Source: CAYPNF01 sp964411985 (GTDB lineage Bacteria > Verrucomicrobiota > Verrucomicrobiia > Limisphaerales > J093). Taken from it: a stretch of DNA of 64,000 nucleotides. The stretch lies in NCBI GenBank assembly GCA_964411985.1, contig CAYPNF010000044.1, positions 5,542 to 69,541 on the forward strand, in the 5' to 3' direction. Below the pieces are notes generated by a model, which had not been told where the DNA came from, did no database searches, and saw only the letters and a program-made list of their open reading frames with translations. Both the position numbers and the translations under genes were made by a program. Below, in pieces: positions 48,001 through 57,067 of the stretch. The number at the start of each line of letters is the position of its first letter. Positions within the stretch are counted from its first letter, which is position 1.

Positions 48001-51000
48001 ACACTAATGCCACCGAGGACCTTGCCCCCGGAGCCTCTTACACGAAGACCGTATCCGTTAAGCTACCTCTCCTCTCCCCGCTGCCCACCGGCCCGTTTGT
48101 TGTGAAGGTGGTTGCCGATGCGACGGACACCGTCGCAGAGTCCAACGACCTGAATGTCAACTCCTCCACCGGGTTGACCCTGACCCTGCCGCCTCTTCCG
48201 GACCTGGCCATCGCGCAAATAGTATCGCCGAGTGTGCTGCAACCAGGTCAGACAGCGACCTTCAGCTGGAGCATCACCAATCGAGGAACGGCGAAGGCCA
48301 GCGGCCCCTGGAAGGAGAGCTTGTACCTCGCCACCATCGCTCAAATCGGAATCCGTGTTCCCATCGCCATTCTCAGCTTCACCAATGAGGTTGCTGCAGG
48401 AGCCGCACTGGTCCGGACCCAACAAATCGTTCTCCCCTGGGAGATTACCGCAGGCGCAATGCCCCTCACCCTTCTTGTGGATTCCGACCATGTGATCGCT
48501 GAACTGGACGAGAGTAACAACGCAGGCAGTGCTTCCCCCAGCCCCAGCGTCCCAGCCGTGCTGGCCCTGCAGTTATCCACTAGCACCGTTTCGGAGACCG
48601 CCGTGGATACGGACTGGGTCGCTCTCGTCACGCGCAATGGAGACCCCACGAGCGCGTTGACTGTAAACTTGACCAGCGGCGACCCCGCCAGCCTCACCGT
48701 GCCAGCCACGGTCACGTTCAAGTCTGGTGAAAACTCCGCAACTTTCAAACTTGCAGCCAAACACGATGGGATCCCGACTGCGGACAAATCGATCACCGTT
48801 ACCGCTGCCGCTACCGGGTATCAGGCAGCAAGCGCATTGGTTACGGTCGAGAATGTAGATCATCCCCAACTGACCCTCCAAGTCTCCTCGCCGGCTTTGC
48901 TGGAAGGAAGCTCCTTGACCGCCACCCTCTCCCACAACGGGGCGGACAAACCCGCTGTCAGCGCCAAGCTCACCTCGACTTCCAATGGTCGGCTGACTTT
49001 GCCGGATACCGTATCCATCCCCGCCGGGCAGTCTTCCGCCACTTTTGAGGTGCTAGGCACGGAGAATACGCTGGTGGAACCTCGCCGCACCTATGTGATC
49101 CAGGCATCGGCTCCTGACTTTACCAGCACGTCCATCCCACTAGACGTGCTCGACGATGATCTCCTGGTTTTTGGCCTAAGCCTGGCCGCGAGCACTGTCA
49201 GTGAAGGGGCGGGAGTGGAAGCCACCACCGCCACCGTGTCCCGGGGAAGTGTCAGTCCGCGATCGCTGACGGTTGAAGTCCAAAGTTCGAATCCCGGCGT
49301 CGCCTCGGTCCCCGCCACCGTAACCATTCCCGGCGGGCAGGCCTCGGTCAGCTTCCCGATCGCAGTCCTGAATAATACCCAGGTGGACGGACCCAAGACC
49401 ACCGTCCTGCGGGCCTTCGCCCTTGCCACCATTTCCGGAGAGCGTTTGGCGGAATCCGACCCAGTGACCCTTACGGTAACCGATGACGACGGCCCTTCCC
49501 TCTTCGTGACACTGGAGAGGGATGTCGTGGCGGAAGGGCTGGCTGTAGCCACCACTTTGACCGTCTCGCGCAACGCGTCCACCAATCAACCGCTCGTCGT
49601 TTCCGTGGTATCCAGTCTACCCAGCGAAGCCACGGTTCCTCCTAACCTCACGATCCCGGCCGGCCAAGCCAGCGCTACCGTGCCAGTTTCCACCAAGGAG
49701 GACCAAACGGTGGACGGCAACAAGCGTGTCCAGTTCACCGCCACCGCCACTGGCTTCACGCCAGGCGTGGCGTCGCTCGTGGTCACCGATGTCAAGCTCC
49801 CTGATTTGATGGTTTCCGAGGTAACGGCTCCGGATTCGGCTGAGACAGAGGGCTTCGTAAACATCGCCTACCGCGTGAGGAACCAAGGGCTTGCCTCCGC
49901 GGGAACTAACTGGGTCACCCGCATCTTTCTCTCCTCGGATCCAGCCGTAGGCAATGATGTCTTCCTTGCGGAGTATGTCTTCAACGGAAACCTTCCCGTG
50001 GGACAAGCCTTTGGCCAATCCCGCCAAGTGCGCCTCCCGCAGGTTGCTGGCGATTACTGGATCGTAGTCCAGACGGACGCCGATGGCCGTATCGACGAGA
50101 TTCTGGAGGACAATAATTTCATGGTCTTGGCAAGGCCACTCCGTGTCACTGCGGCGTATATGGCGCAAGTGGAAACCGATCTGACTGCCGCTGTGGCAGG
50201 CACACCCGTCCCTCTGCGAGGTGTCGCCACGAGGACCAGTACAGGGGGGCCGGCTCCCTTTGTGTTGGTCAACATTTCCCTACAATTGCGCGGAATGACG
50301 CGTGTGATCTCCGCACTGACCGATGAGGTGGGGCGTTTTGCGGTCACTTTCACCCCCCTGCCAGGCGAAGCGGGTTTCTACGAGATCGGCGCCGCCCACC
50401 CAGGCATGGCTTCCGCTCCCATCCAGGACAGCTTCACCTTGCACGGTCTGAAGGCGGAACCAGTGGCTGCGCTGAAGATCGCCGAAGGCGGTACCTCCAA
50501 CCTGAAAGTCACCATCCAGAATCTGGGGGATCGTCCCCTATCCGGCCTGCAGACCACCGTCGCAACCAAACCCTCAAACCTCGGCGTGACCGCCACTCTT
50601 CCTGGCGGGAGTAACCTTCCTGGAATGGGATCGGCTGAACTCCAGGTATCGATCCAAGGCATCCAGCCATCAGCTCTCCCAGGTGAAGTGGTTTTGGAGG
50701 TAAAGAGCGCTGAGGGAGCACGAGTGGAGATTCCCATTTCCGTGGTCGTTGACTCCATGCAACCGCGCCTTGTGGTGAACCCAGTTGAACTGGTCGCTGG
50801 AATGAAAGTGGGCGGACAAGCCCTCGTCGATTTCACCATCAGCAACCAGGGAGGGGCACCAAGCGAGCCAATCACCGTTGCCCTGCCCCAGGTGCCGTGG
50901 ATGCGCGTTGCCACTCCCAATCCCCTGCCCTCTTTGGCCCCCGGGGAGACGAACCACATCCTGCTGCAGTTGCTTCCCGCCGTCGACCTGCCCCTCGGTC

Positions 51001-54000
51001 CTTACACCGGGACCCTGGCCATCCAGTCGGGTAGTCAGGATCTGAACGTGCCGTTCCAATTCCGCGCTTTGTCGGAAGCCAAAGGGGATCTGCTCATCAC
51101 CACCGTGGACGAGTACACCTTCTACGCCGAAGGCGCGCCGAAAGTCGCCGGAGCATCCATCACGGTTCAGGATGCGGTCACCACGCAAGTCGTGGCCACT
51201 GGTGTTAGTGATTCGGCCGGCCAATTCCTGATCCAGCAACTCCCCGAGGGTTATTACGAAATCCATGTGTCCGCAGACCGACACTCCCCTTTCCGCGAAA
51301 CAACACTGGTCGTGGCAGGCAAGCAAAACGAGTTCCAGGCTTTTCCCCGACGACAGGCAGTTCAATACATCTGGCGAGTCGTCCCCACCGATGTCCAGGA
51401 CCGCACGAAGATCGTGATCGAGACGGTCTTTGAAGCGTTCGTCCCGATGCCAGTCGTGACGGTCGACCCACCGTTAATCGATTTGTCCGAATTCACCGCT
51501 GACGTGACGCAAATTGACCTGAAGGTGGAGAACCACGGCCTGATCGCCGCCAAGGAAGCCACGCTCAGTTTTGGAACCCATCCGGATTGGATCTTCGAGT
51601 TACTCGTGGAGGACCTGGGGGACATCCCGGCGCGTAGCTCCTTCACGGTACCTCTCCTTATCAAGAAGGCAAAAGCGGGCGCGGCACCTTCGAAGGTCAG
51701 CCTGGCGTCCCTCTCGGGCGGTGGCGGCGGGTGTTCGGTCTCGGGGAACTGCAAATTCGTCATTGAATGTGGCGGTGGCAAAATGGGCGGCGGCGCTTCG
51801 ATCGCCGTCATTAACGCAAGCGCCTCAGGGAATTGTGGCGGGGGTGGTGGAGGCTATCCGGGAGGCTCTGGCGGGGGAGGAGGGAGAGCGGGTGGTGGAG
51901 GGGGCGGCAATCCCGGAAGCAGCGGCGATTCCGGAGGCTCCTGCGATGGTTGCGCCATGGCGATGATGAAGGCCATCGTGGAGTGCGCTCTGAAGTTCGT
52001 GCTCAACGACGCGATTAAGTGTGGCAAAGATACCTACAGCTGCGTGTCCAAGATGAGTGATGGGCTCTCCACCGGCGGGGTATACAAGTGCTTCAAAGCG
52101 ATCGTCAGTTGTGCCAAAGCGGCAGGTAAGAAGATTCCCCTGGTGGGGGGCTTGAAGTATATTGAGTGTGCCTACGGAATCCTGACAGCCTGTGACAGCC
52201 TCGGCGGAGGTGGAGGTAGTGGCGGTGGAGGCGGTGGCTCTGGTGGAGGGGGCAGCGACCCGAAGGCCTCGGACCCCGCAAGCCGCCTGGTTCGCCTGAA
52301 AAACTTGGATCCGGGTTCTCCGACTTGGCTGCGATATCCGTCCTTCAAGCTTATGACGGCCGCCGATCCTTCGCGCCTGCCTTCCTCTGTCCAACCTCTC
52401 GTGCTTCGCATGGAACGGATGCTGAAGACCTACCAGCCCATCATCTACCTGTTTGGTGATGAAGCTTGGGTACGGGGGGAAACCAACGATGGATTTGACC
52501 TTTGGACCGACGCTTTCACGGCAGCAACGGATGAAGCCGGCCCAGACGGCATCAAGGTGAACGCCGCGGAGCGCGCCACGCTGCTGGCCAGCCAACGGCC
52601 TGCCACCGTATCCGCCCAACTGGTTCAGGACACCCTCGACCGCTGGAATCGATCGGTCGATTACTGGAATGCGGGCGTTTTCAACCTAGCCCAGGTGCCC
52701 GCCGGCCAAAGCCAGGTCTTCATCGCCCTGGACATCTGGAAAGAGCTCTGCGATGCGGCACTCGAAGCCTTCGCCGCAGCCGAGGCCGAAGGATACGCCG
52801 ACCCCGTGGATGCTCTTCAAAAGTTCGGGGGCGAATACTTGGACTTCCTCTCCCAAGGAGACGGTGACGGGGTCTGCGCTCATGTGCGCCTTCGCTTGGA
52901 GCAGGAGGCCGTAGTAACCCGGGAGGGCTTCCAAGCCGCTCTGGACATTGTCAATAACTCGCAAAGCCCGCTCACCGATCTCTCGGTGGAGGTCGCCATC
53001 CGACGTCGTAACGGCCAAGATGCCACCGAGTTCTTCGCGATCAAGCCCCCGCAGCTCACCGACGTTACCGCCGTCGACGGGAACGGGGTGATCGCGCTGG
53101 GGGCGACCGGAAAGGCCGTCTGGACCATCGTTGCCACCACCGATGCCGTTCATGGCTCCCCTGAGGAGTTCCTGGTCAGCGGCCTCCTCCGCTATCGGCA
53201 AGATGGCCTGCAGATCCGGGTTCCGCTGGCACCCACCAGCATCACCGTTCATCCCAGTCCCAGCCTCGCCGTAAAGTATTTCCACCAAAGAGAGGTGTTT
53301 GCAGACGACCCCTTCACGGTGGAAGTGGAACCAAGCGTTCCGTACTCGCTCGCGGTCATGGTCGAAAACAAGGGCCATGGTTCCGCCCGCGATGTGAGAA
53401 TTGATTCAGCCCAACCAAAAATCGTCGACAACGAGAAAGGTTTGTTTGCCGACTTCAAGATTATCGCAACGGAGGTGGCTGGACAGAATCTGCAGCCTTC
53501 CCTCTCGGTGGAGTTTGGAGAGATTCCGCCGGGAACGAACGCCATCGGGCGCTGGTTGCTCACCTCCACAATTCTGGGTGGCTTCATTGACTACTCTGCC
53601 ACGTTTGAGCATCTGGATGGACTCGGAAACAAGAAACTCTCCCTCGTGGAAGGAGTGCAGATCCATGAACTCATCCATATCGTCCAGGCGACCGGTGACA
53701 TGAAAGATGGGCGGCCGGACTTCCTCGTCAATGACATCGCGGACCTGTACGATCGCCCCGACACACTGCACCTCAGCGACGGATCCACCCGCCCAGTGGG
53801 CGTGGTGCTCGAAGGCGCGGTCGACCAAGCACCCACTTCCGGGAACCTTCAGGCTCGCATCAGCGCGAAACTGCCAAGCGGATTTGCCTACCTGCGCATC
53901 CCGGAACCCGGAAACGGGAAACTCAGATTGGTCCGGGTAGTACGTTCCGACGGCTTCGAACTCCCGTTTGGCGAGAACGTCTGGACCACCGACCGCACTT

Positions 54001-55601
54001 TCCTCGGGAACGCCCGTCGCCCGGTCGTGGAAAACACGTTACATCTATTCGACCGTGACAGCACCGGACAGTACACGTTGTACTACGCCGCTCTTCCTGC
54101 AGGCGACGAAATCCCCCCCACCAGCGTCGTGACCAGTCTGCCTCCCGAAAGCTATGCACGCATCCCGGTCACTTGGTCCGGACAGGACAACGCCGGCGGC
54201 AGTGGCATTCAGTTCTATGATGTTTACGTTTCGATTGACGGCGGTCCTTTCACAGAGTGGCAGACCGAAACGCTGGATCGAAGCGCCATTTATCTCGGCG
54301 CCCTTGGCAAGACTTACGCGTTCTTCACCGTCGCCACCGACAATGCAGGCAACCGGGAAGCCCAGCCAGCCATGGCCGATGCCAGCACGAAGGTTACCCG
54401 CATCAACAAAGCGCCTGTGTTAGAGGCCATCAGCGATCAAAGCATTGCGGAAGGGGACTCCTTCATCCTCCAACCGATCGCCTCAGACCCGGATGGTGAC
54501 GAACTCGTCTTCAGCCTGAACACGAATCTCCCCCCCAACGTGGTCATTCATCCTTACACAGGGTTGATTACCTGGGTAACCGGTGAGGGCAACGGCGGCA
54601 CCGTCACCGAGTTTGTGCTGCAGGTCCTGGATAACGGATCGCCTCGCATGGGTGCCATTCAGAAGTTCAAAGTGGCGGTGGACGTCGACAACCAACCCCC
54701 CATCCTCTCGGCCATCCCCAATCGAACGATCAACGAGGGTTACCTCCTGTCTGTCACCAACACCGCCATCGATACCGATCTGCCGAAGCAAAAACTGAGT
54801 TTCAGCCTCGCTTCGGGCGCGCCCCTGGGAGCGACGATCCATCCCACCAATGGGATTTTCACCTGGCGCCCCACCGAATCCCAGGGAGGGACCACCAACC
54901 GCGTCACCGTCATCGTCCATGACGACGGCAACCCGCCGCTCGCCGCTGAACAGGCCTTCGTCATCGTAGTGCGGGATACACAGAGCGACTTCAGGCTCAG
55001 CTTGGGAACCACCAACCTGCTAGTGGGGCAAAGCAGCAGCTTGCCCTTGGTGCTCGCGGCCGGGGCTGACTTGGCCCAACTCACCTTTGACTTGAGCGCC
55101 AAGGATGCCCATCTGGAAAACGTGGAGCTCGAAACCATTGGAAGCCAAATCGTTTCAGCAGCCTTCGAGCCTGCCGGTGAGGGGATTTACCAAGTACGGC
55201 TCGACCTCAACCCCGATCAGGCTCAAGGGGGATCACGCACGGTCGGGCACCTCCGGTTCGACACCAAGCCCGCTGGCGCCTCCTCCGTCGCTTCCCTGCT
55301 CATGAACGATCTGAGAGGACAACGCCAGGCAGGTGAGCCAATCCTAAACGCATTAGCGATCGCAGGGAGGATCTTCCTGATCGAAGTAGAACCCTTGCTA
55401 GATATCGGCCAGTCTTCGGACCGTGTCAGGCTTACCCTCTTTGGCATACCTGGAAAACAGTACATGCTCCAGAAATGCGTAGAGGGTCTTGGCAGCCAAT
55501 GGACTGATGAGGAATTACTTACCTTAGTCGGCGCTTCGCAGCAAATCGAGCGTCCTCTCACGGCCCAGGCGACCACCTACTACCGATTGGTAGAACGTTA
55601 G
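45033..55601 (+). CDS. Giant secreted modular repeat protein
   Basis: A 3522-residue protein, started at TTG 45033 directly after AAGGAAGG; GTG 45054 is an alternative. A signal peptide ends near 30. Residues 143-306, 307-471, 472-636 and 637-803 are four tandem repeats of about 165, each with SLPxL, a GA(I/L)xAYA segment and IPNVT. CARDB modules follow at about 811-928, 931-1050, 1056-1176 and 1590-1705, with four Calx-beta-like units (1176-1586) between the last two. Then come a carboxypeptidase-regulatory-like domain (about 2026-2100), a Gly/Cys-rich insert (2224-2410), two cadherin/He_PIG-like modules (3126-3310), a cohesin-like module (3318-3440) and a C-terminal module seen in other genes here. 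A surface or matrix adhesin is likely. No transmembrane anchor is evident. Confidence 0.9.
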   Translation: MFLIKINVNTYLPLLLGLCLVFAPNVGMGATLTWDGEGGDSLWETAANWAGDELPTSEDDVVISLTAGARVEHGSGFSRIRSLRCTGHFLLSDGTLELTDGVSTVNGTLTLAGGTLEVSGSASSFTAGGTLTHQGTAVYAKDGASIRLPGLSRLSQSVNGSINLEASDPGSLLDLPDVTSAAVPDYYRLDLVATYGGKISLPKLAQVDGALDAYAEADDALVDLRGLTGSLRKTRLGSASIEARSGGTIQIPNVTSLDSVDLVLRGTGQVPTTQITTFTGANLTLDGLTNHFPALTNIDRAGIYLSGGAKATIVGLAQIVAGPSHNFYIEVRSPDSALSLPNLAKVVVEPYYRFNLEVYEGGRISLPKLQTLDGAINAYAEDAGSVVELPGLSGRLVNAKAGGAYIESREGGAILIPNVTALERINLTLRGTGTVPLSQVTAFNKADLHFDGNTNSLPGLTNVDSSNITAERGAKVTLGGVTRMIQPESASMELVARDVGSRLSLPNLTQTSLPDYYHLKLEAQAGGEVSLPKLIDVGGAISAYANGPTSTIDLPSISGVFSNPDRGGAYIETRNGGGILIPNVTGLQNINLTLRGATRTPTAQLVSFHDAVLQLDNMTGNFPALSSFQAADITLEGQAELTLASVTELVNTNSASITIKASEASVLNLPKVARTSIREYYQLELFAYSGSRISLPALSTVEGALDVYAEGNGSLVDLPGLRGTLANGPRGGAYLEARTGGTVLIPNVTGIHNYNVTVRNTGRMSTTQLTSLTASEVLVDGTQLTFAALSDTTGTTFKYENGGTAVFQPPTDLTITDLRAPTTVVANEPVEVSWQITNQGTSVTNAAWSDALFLSTDAKIGDDLLLGLVAASGDLPSGGSLRLTNRLIFSPSMAGTRWLVAAANQSHTVFEGTNYFNNTNITSSAIQIQAPDLVVDSVTVQPASAQVGTPVSVTWKVRNAGTASARGPWVDHLDLATGPGMNGESFSLGHTNATEDLAPGASYTKTVSVKLPLLSPLPTGPFVVKVVADATDTVAESNDLNVNSSTGLTLTLPPLPDLAIAQIVSPSVLQPGQTATFSWSITNRGTAKASGPWKESLYLATIAQIGIRVPIAILSFTNEVAAGAALVRTQQIVLPWEITAGAMPLTLLVDSDHVIAELDESNNAGSASPSPSVPAVLALQLSTSTVSETAVDTDWVALVTRNGDPTSALTVNLTSGDPASLTVPATVTFKSGENSATFKLAAKHDGIPTADKSITVTAAATGYQAASALVTVENVDHPQLTLQVSSPALLEGSSLTATLSHNGADKPAVSAKLTSTSNGRLTLPDTVSIPAGQSSATFEVLGTENTLVEPRRTYVIQASAPDFTSTSIPLDVLDDDLLVFGLSLAASTVSEGAGVEATTATVSRGSVSPRSLTVEVQSSNPGVASVPATVTIPGGQASVSFPIAVLNNTQVDGPKTTVLRAFALATISGERLAESDPVTLTVTDDDGPSLFVTLERDVVAEGLAVATTLTVSRNASTNQPLVVSVVSSLPSEATVPPNLTIPAGQASATVPVSTKEDQTVDGNKRVQFTATATGFTPGVASLVVTDVKLPDLMVSEVTAPDSAETEGFVNIAYRVRNQGLASAGTNWVTRIFLSSDPAVGNDVFLAEYVFNGNLPVGQAFGQSRQVRLPQVAGDYWIVVQTDADGRIDEILEDNNFMVLARPLRVTAAYMAQVETDLTAAVAGTPVPLRGVATRTSTGGPAPFVLVNISLQLRGMTRVISALTDEVGRFAVTFTPLPGEAGFYEIGAAHPGMASAPIQDSFTLHGLKAEPVAALKIAEGGTSNLKVTIQNLGDRPLSGLQTTVATKPSNLGVTATLPGGSNLPGMGSAELQVSIQGIQPSALPGEVVLEVKSAEGARVEIPISVVVDSMQPRLVVNPVELVAGMKVGGQALVDFTISNQGGAPSEPITVALPQVPWMRVATPNPLPSLAPGETNHILLQLLPAVDLPLGPYTGTLAIQSGSQDLNVPFQFRALSEAKGDLLITTVDEYTFYAEGAPKVAGASITVQDAVTTQVVATGVSDSAGQFLIQQLPEGYYEIHVSADRHSPFRETTLVVAGKQNEFQAFPRRQAVQYIWRVVPTDVQDRTKIVIETVFEAFVPMPVVTVDPPLIDLSEFTADVTQIDLKVENHGLIAAKEATLSFGTHPDWIFELLVEDLGDIPARSSFTVPLLIKKAKAGAAPSKVSLASLSGGGGGCSVSGNCKFVIECGGGKMGGGASIAVINASASGNCGGGGGGYPGGSGGGGGRAGGGGGGNPGSSGDSGGSCDGCAMAMMKAIVECALKFVLNDAIKCGKDTYSCVSKMSDGLSTGGVYKCFKAIVSCAKAAGKKIPLVGGLKYIECAYGILTACDSLGGGGGSGGGGGGSGGGGSDPKASDPASRLVRLKNLDPGSPTWLRYPSFKLMTAADPSRLPSSVQPLVLRMERMLKTYQPIIYLFGDEAWVRGETNDGFDLWTDAFTAATDEAGPDGIKVNAAERATLLASQRPATVSAQLVQDTLDRWNRSVDYWNAGVFNLAQVPAGQSQVFIALDIWKELCDAALEAFAAAEAEGYADPVDALQKFGGEYLDFLSQGDGDGVCAHVRLRLEQEAVVTREGFQAALDIVNNSQSPLTDLSVEVAIRRRNGQDATEFFAIKPPQLTDVTAVDGNGVIALGATGKAVWTIVATTDAVHGSPEEFLVSGLLRYRQDGLQIRVPLAPTSITVHPSPSLAVKYFHQREVFADDPFTVEVEPSVPYSLAVMVENKGHGSARDVRIDSAQPKIVDNEKGLFADFKIIATEVAGQNLQPSLSVEFGEIPPGTNAIGRWLLTSTILGGFIDYSATFEHLDGLGNKKLSLVEGVQIHELIHIVQATGDMKDGRPDFLVNDIADLYDRPDTLHLSDGSTRPVGVVLEGAVDQAPTSGNLQARISAKLPSGFAYLRIPEPGNGKLRLVRVVRSDGFELPFGENVWTTDRTFLGNARRPVVENTLHLFDRDSTGQYTLYYAALPAGDEIPPTSVVTSLPPESYARIPVTWSGQDNAGGSGIQFYDVYVSIDGGPFTEWQTETLDRSAIYLGALGKTYAFFTVATDNAGNREAQPAMADASTKVTRINKAPVLEAISDQSIAEGDSFILQPIASDPDGDELVFSLNTNLPPNVVIHPYTGLITWVTGEGNGGTVTEFVLQVLDNGSPRMGAIQKFKVAVDVDNQPPILSAIPNRTINEGYLLSVTNTAIDTDLPKQKLSFSLASGAPLGATIHPTNGIFTWRPTESQGGTTNRVTVIVHDDGNPPLAAEQAFVIVVRDTQSDFRLSLGTTNLLVGQSSSLPLVLAAGADLAQLTFDLSAKDAHLENVELETIGSQIVSAAFEPAGEGIYQVRLDLNPDQAQGGSRTVGHLRFDTKPAGASSVASLLMNDLRGQRQAGEPILNALAIAGRIFLIEVEPLLDIGQSSDRVRLTLFGIPGKQYMLQKCVEGLGSQWTDEELLTLVGASQQIERPLTAQATTYYRLVER

Positions 55602-55632
55602 CCGATCCTCTCTCGTGCCGTCCTTTGGGCTG

Positions 55633-55656
55633 CTGCCCCCCCAACAGGGGGGGCAG
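55633..55656 (+). terminator. GC-rich hairpin after the giant gene
   Basis: CTGCCCCCCC (55633-55642) and GGGGGGGCAG (55647-55656) form a perfect ten-pair stem around AACA, 31 bp after the stop of the giant gene. There is no T tract, so it may terminate with Rho or just protect the message end. Confidence 0.6.
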
Positions 55657-55747
55657 ACCCAACGGAAAACCAAAACGCGAGCGCAATTCGATCTATTTTT
55701 CTGCGTGACAGCCTTTTCGCGGTCAGTATAGTCGCAGGTCCCTTGAC

Positions 55748-55823
55748 GACCCTATCGTCCAGTGGCCTAGGACACCGCCCTTTCACGGCGGTAACACGGG
55801 TTCGAATCCCGTTAGGGTCGCCA
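55748..55823 (+). tRNA. tRNA-Glu (anticodon UUC)
   Basis: A 76-base cloverleaf with acceptor GACCCTA/TAGGGTC and an encoded CCA end (55821-55823). The anticodon stem is CCGCC/GGCGG enclosing CTTTCAC, giving anticodon TTC, and the T arm contains GGTTCGAATCC. It is the only RNA gene of this type in the window. The protein-coding content changes to small, secreted and cassette-like genes just beyond it. Confidence 0.96.
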
Positions 55824-55888
55824 CTTTCTTCCTAATACCACAATATCAACGAGTTAAAGCGTGTTCGCCTGCACTAAATGGTGCTAGA

Positions 55889-55910
55889 ACTATGTGCATA
55901 CTATGTGCAC
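55889..55910. repeat. Short tandem repeat after tRNA-Glu
   Basis: ACTATGTGCA occurs twice with an 11-base period (55889-55898 and 55900-55909), 66 bp after the tRNA. Such short repeats beside tRNA genes are often recombinase recognition sites at island borders, but here there is no integrase next to it. Confidence 0.4.
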
Positions 55911-56003
55911 AAGGCGTGAATCTCCCACAGTCGCGCACAGCCGCTCAGCCGATTGGAATCCGTTTGGAAACGGATTTTCTGGAGCGAAACCAGAAGGAAA
56001 AAC

Positions 56004-56210
56004 ATGCGTAGTCCATCCAAACCCACCACCAACCGCAACACCGCCCAGAGGGCAGGGAAGCCCATAACCGTCAGGGTGAACCTGAACCCCTCAATAGCCC
56101 GTTTGATCCGCCAGTTCGCCCGCAGGGCGGGTTTGAGCGTAGACGACGTGGCCAATCAGGCTCTGGCCTTCAGCTACCGGGATACCATTGGGCACGCCGC
56201 CGGAAAGTAG
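56004..56210 (+). CDS. Small ribbon-helix-helix-like protein
   Basis: Starting at ATG 56004 with AAGGA six bases upstream gives 68 residues. The core has the RHH layout: a strand ITVRVNLN, then two helices PSIARLIRQFARRAG and SVDDVANQALAF. A basic N-terminal tail (RSPSKPTTNRNTAQRAGK) precedes it. RHH proteins bind DNA as dimers and often serve as antitoxins or plasmid/island regulators; no toxin partner is recognisable. It overlaps or abuts the lipoprotein gene downstream. Confidence 0.65.
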   Translation: MRSPSKPTTNRNTAQRAGKPITVRVNLNPSIARLIRQFARRAGLSVDDVANQALAFSYRDTIGHAAGK

Positions 56211-56220
56211 ACTTCAACCC

Positions 56221-56511
56221 ATGAACACCATGAAAAAGAACCTACTCTCCTTGACCGTGATCTGGATCCTCGCCGTCGGATGCGCCTCCACTCCAGCCGC
56301 CTCCCGTTGGTATCAGGAAGGTAAGACTCAGGAGGATGTCACCAGAGACCTCGCCCGTTGCCGCCTAGAGGCAGAACGCACCTCCTCGGGGCAAGTCACC
56401 GGCTGGAACGCCGGAAGTTACTTCGCCAACGCGGCAGGAGCCTCGGTGCACAAGAAAGCGATGATCGAGGACGGCATGGTCGCGCTCGGGTACAGGAAGA
56501 AGTCCAAGTAG
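56221..56511 (+). CDS. Small lipoprotein
   Basis: From ATG 56221 (or 56230) the 96-residue product begins MNTMKKNLLSLTVIWILAVGC, a signal peptide with a lipobox LAVGC, so the Cys would be lipid-modified. The mature part is short and has a WYQEGKTQEDVTRDLARCRLEAE segment common to small bacterial lipoproteins of unknown function, ending in a basic tail. A strong terminator follows 23 bp later. Confidence 0.78.
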   Translation: MNTMKKNLLSLTVIWILAVGCASTPAASRWYQEGKTQEDVTRDLARCRLEAERTSSGQVTGWNAGSYFANAAGASVHKKAMIEDGMVALGYRKKSK

Positions 56512-56533
56512 CCAGCACACCGGATCTGCGCAG

Positions 56534-56559
56534 CCCGCTCCTTCACTGGGGCGGGTTTT
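56534..56559 (+). terminator. Rho-independent terminator after the lipoprotein gene
   Basis: CCCGCTCC (56534-56541) pairs with GGGGCGGG (56548-56555) around TTCACT, followed by TTTTC. This is a standard intrinsic terminator placed 23 bp after a stop codon. Confidence 0.85.
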
Positions 56560-57067
56560 CTATTGATCGCATCCCTGCCTTCAGGGCAACGTACCGACCT
56601 CCCGACGGGGTCGTTGCTTTCGGGGCATCTCCGCCTTTGAAAGCTCCCCTTCTTTACGACCCCGTTGGGTCTCTTCCATGCGACGCCACCCACTAGAGTG
56701 CCCTTCTTTACACCCCCATAGAGAGATTCTAGGCACTTTGATTCACGGGAAGTGTCAGGACAGCGGACATCCGATACCTGGTCTCCTGGACCCCTCCGCC
56801 CCGGTGCTACTGCTTGCAAACGCGGCCGTTCTGGGCAAGTCTGTTCCTGAACTTCTGCCATGAGAACGAAGCTCGTTTGGGGCCATCGTCTTTCCTGGCA
56901 GTGAACCGAAAGCTCAGGAGTGAGATACAGGGCCTTTCACAGGGTTGGACCGGTCGGGAGACCGGGGTTCAGGTGCCATCGCCTGAAGGAGGGAGGAGCT
57001 GCGTCTTGGGTGCTGTCCTGGAACAACCCGGAGCCGGACCTGCATATCTCTTGTGAAAGCACCAATT
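56560..57067. other. 508-bp intergenic region with a long-range inverted repeat
   Basis: No gene is supported. ACGGGGTCGT at 56605-56614 is perfectly complementary to ACGACCCCGT at 56656-56665, with 41 bases between. A stretch near 56735-56775 (TTTGATTC...GTCAGGA) weakly resembles one near 58730-58765, which hints at decayed copies of a repeat. Confidence 0.45.

Noticed and set aside
53655..53675. HELIH in the giant protein as a zinc-protease motif
   Set aside because: It sits within a run of beta strands (VQIHELIHIVQA), with no third ligand or protease context; chance match.
56418..56861. Minus-strand 147-codon open frame
   Set aside because: Antisense to the lipoprotein gene and its terminator, low-complexity composition, no start context.
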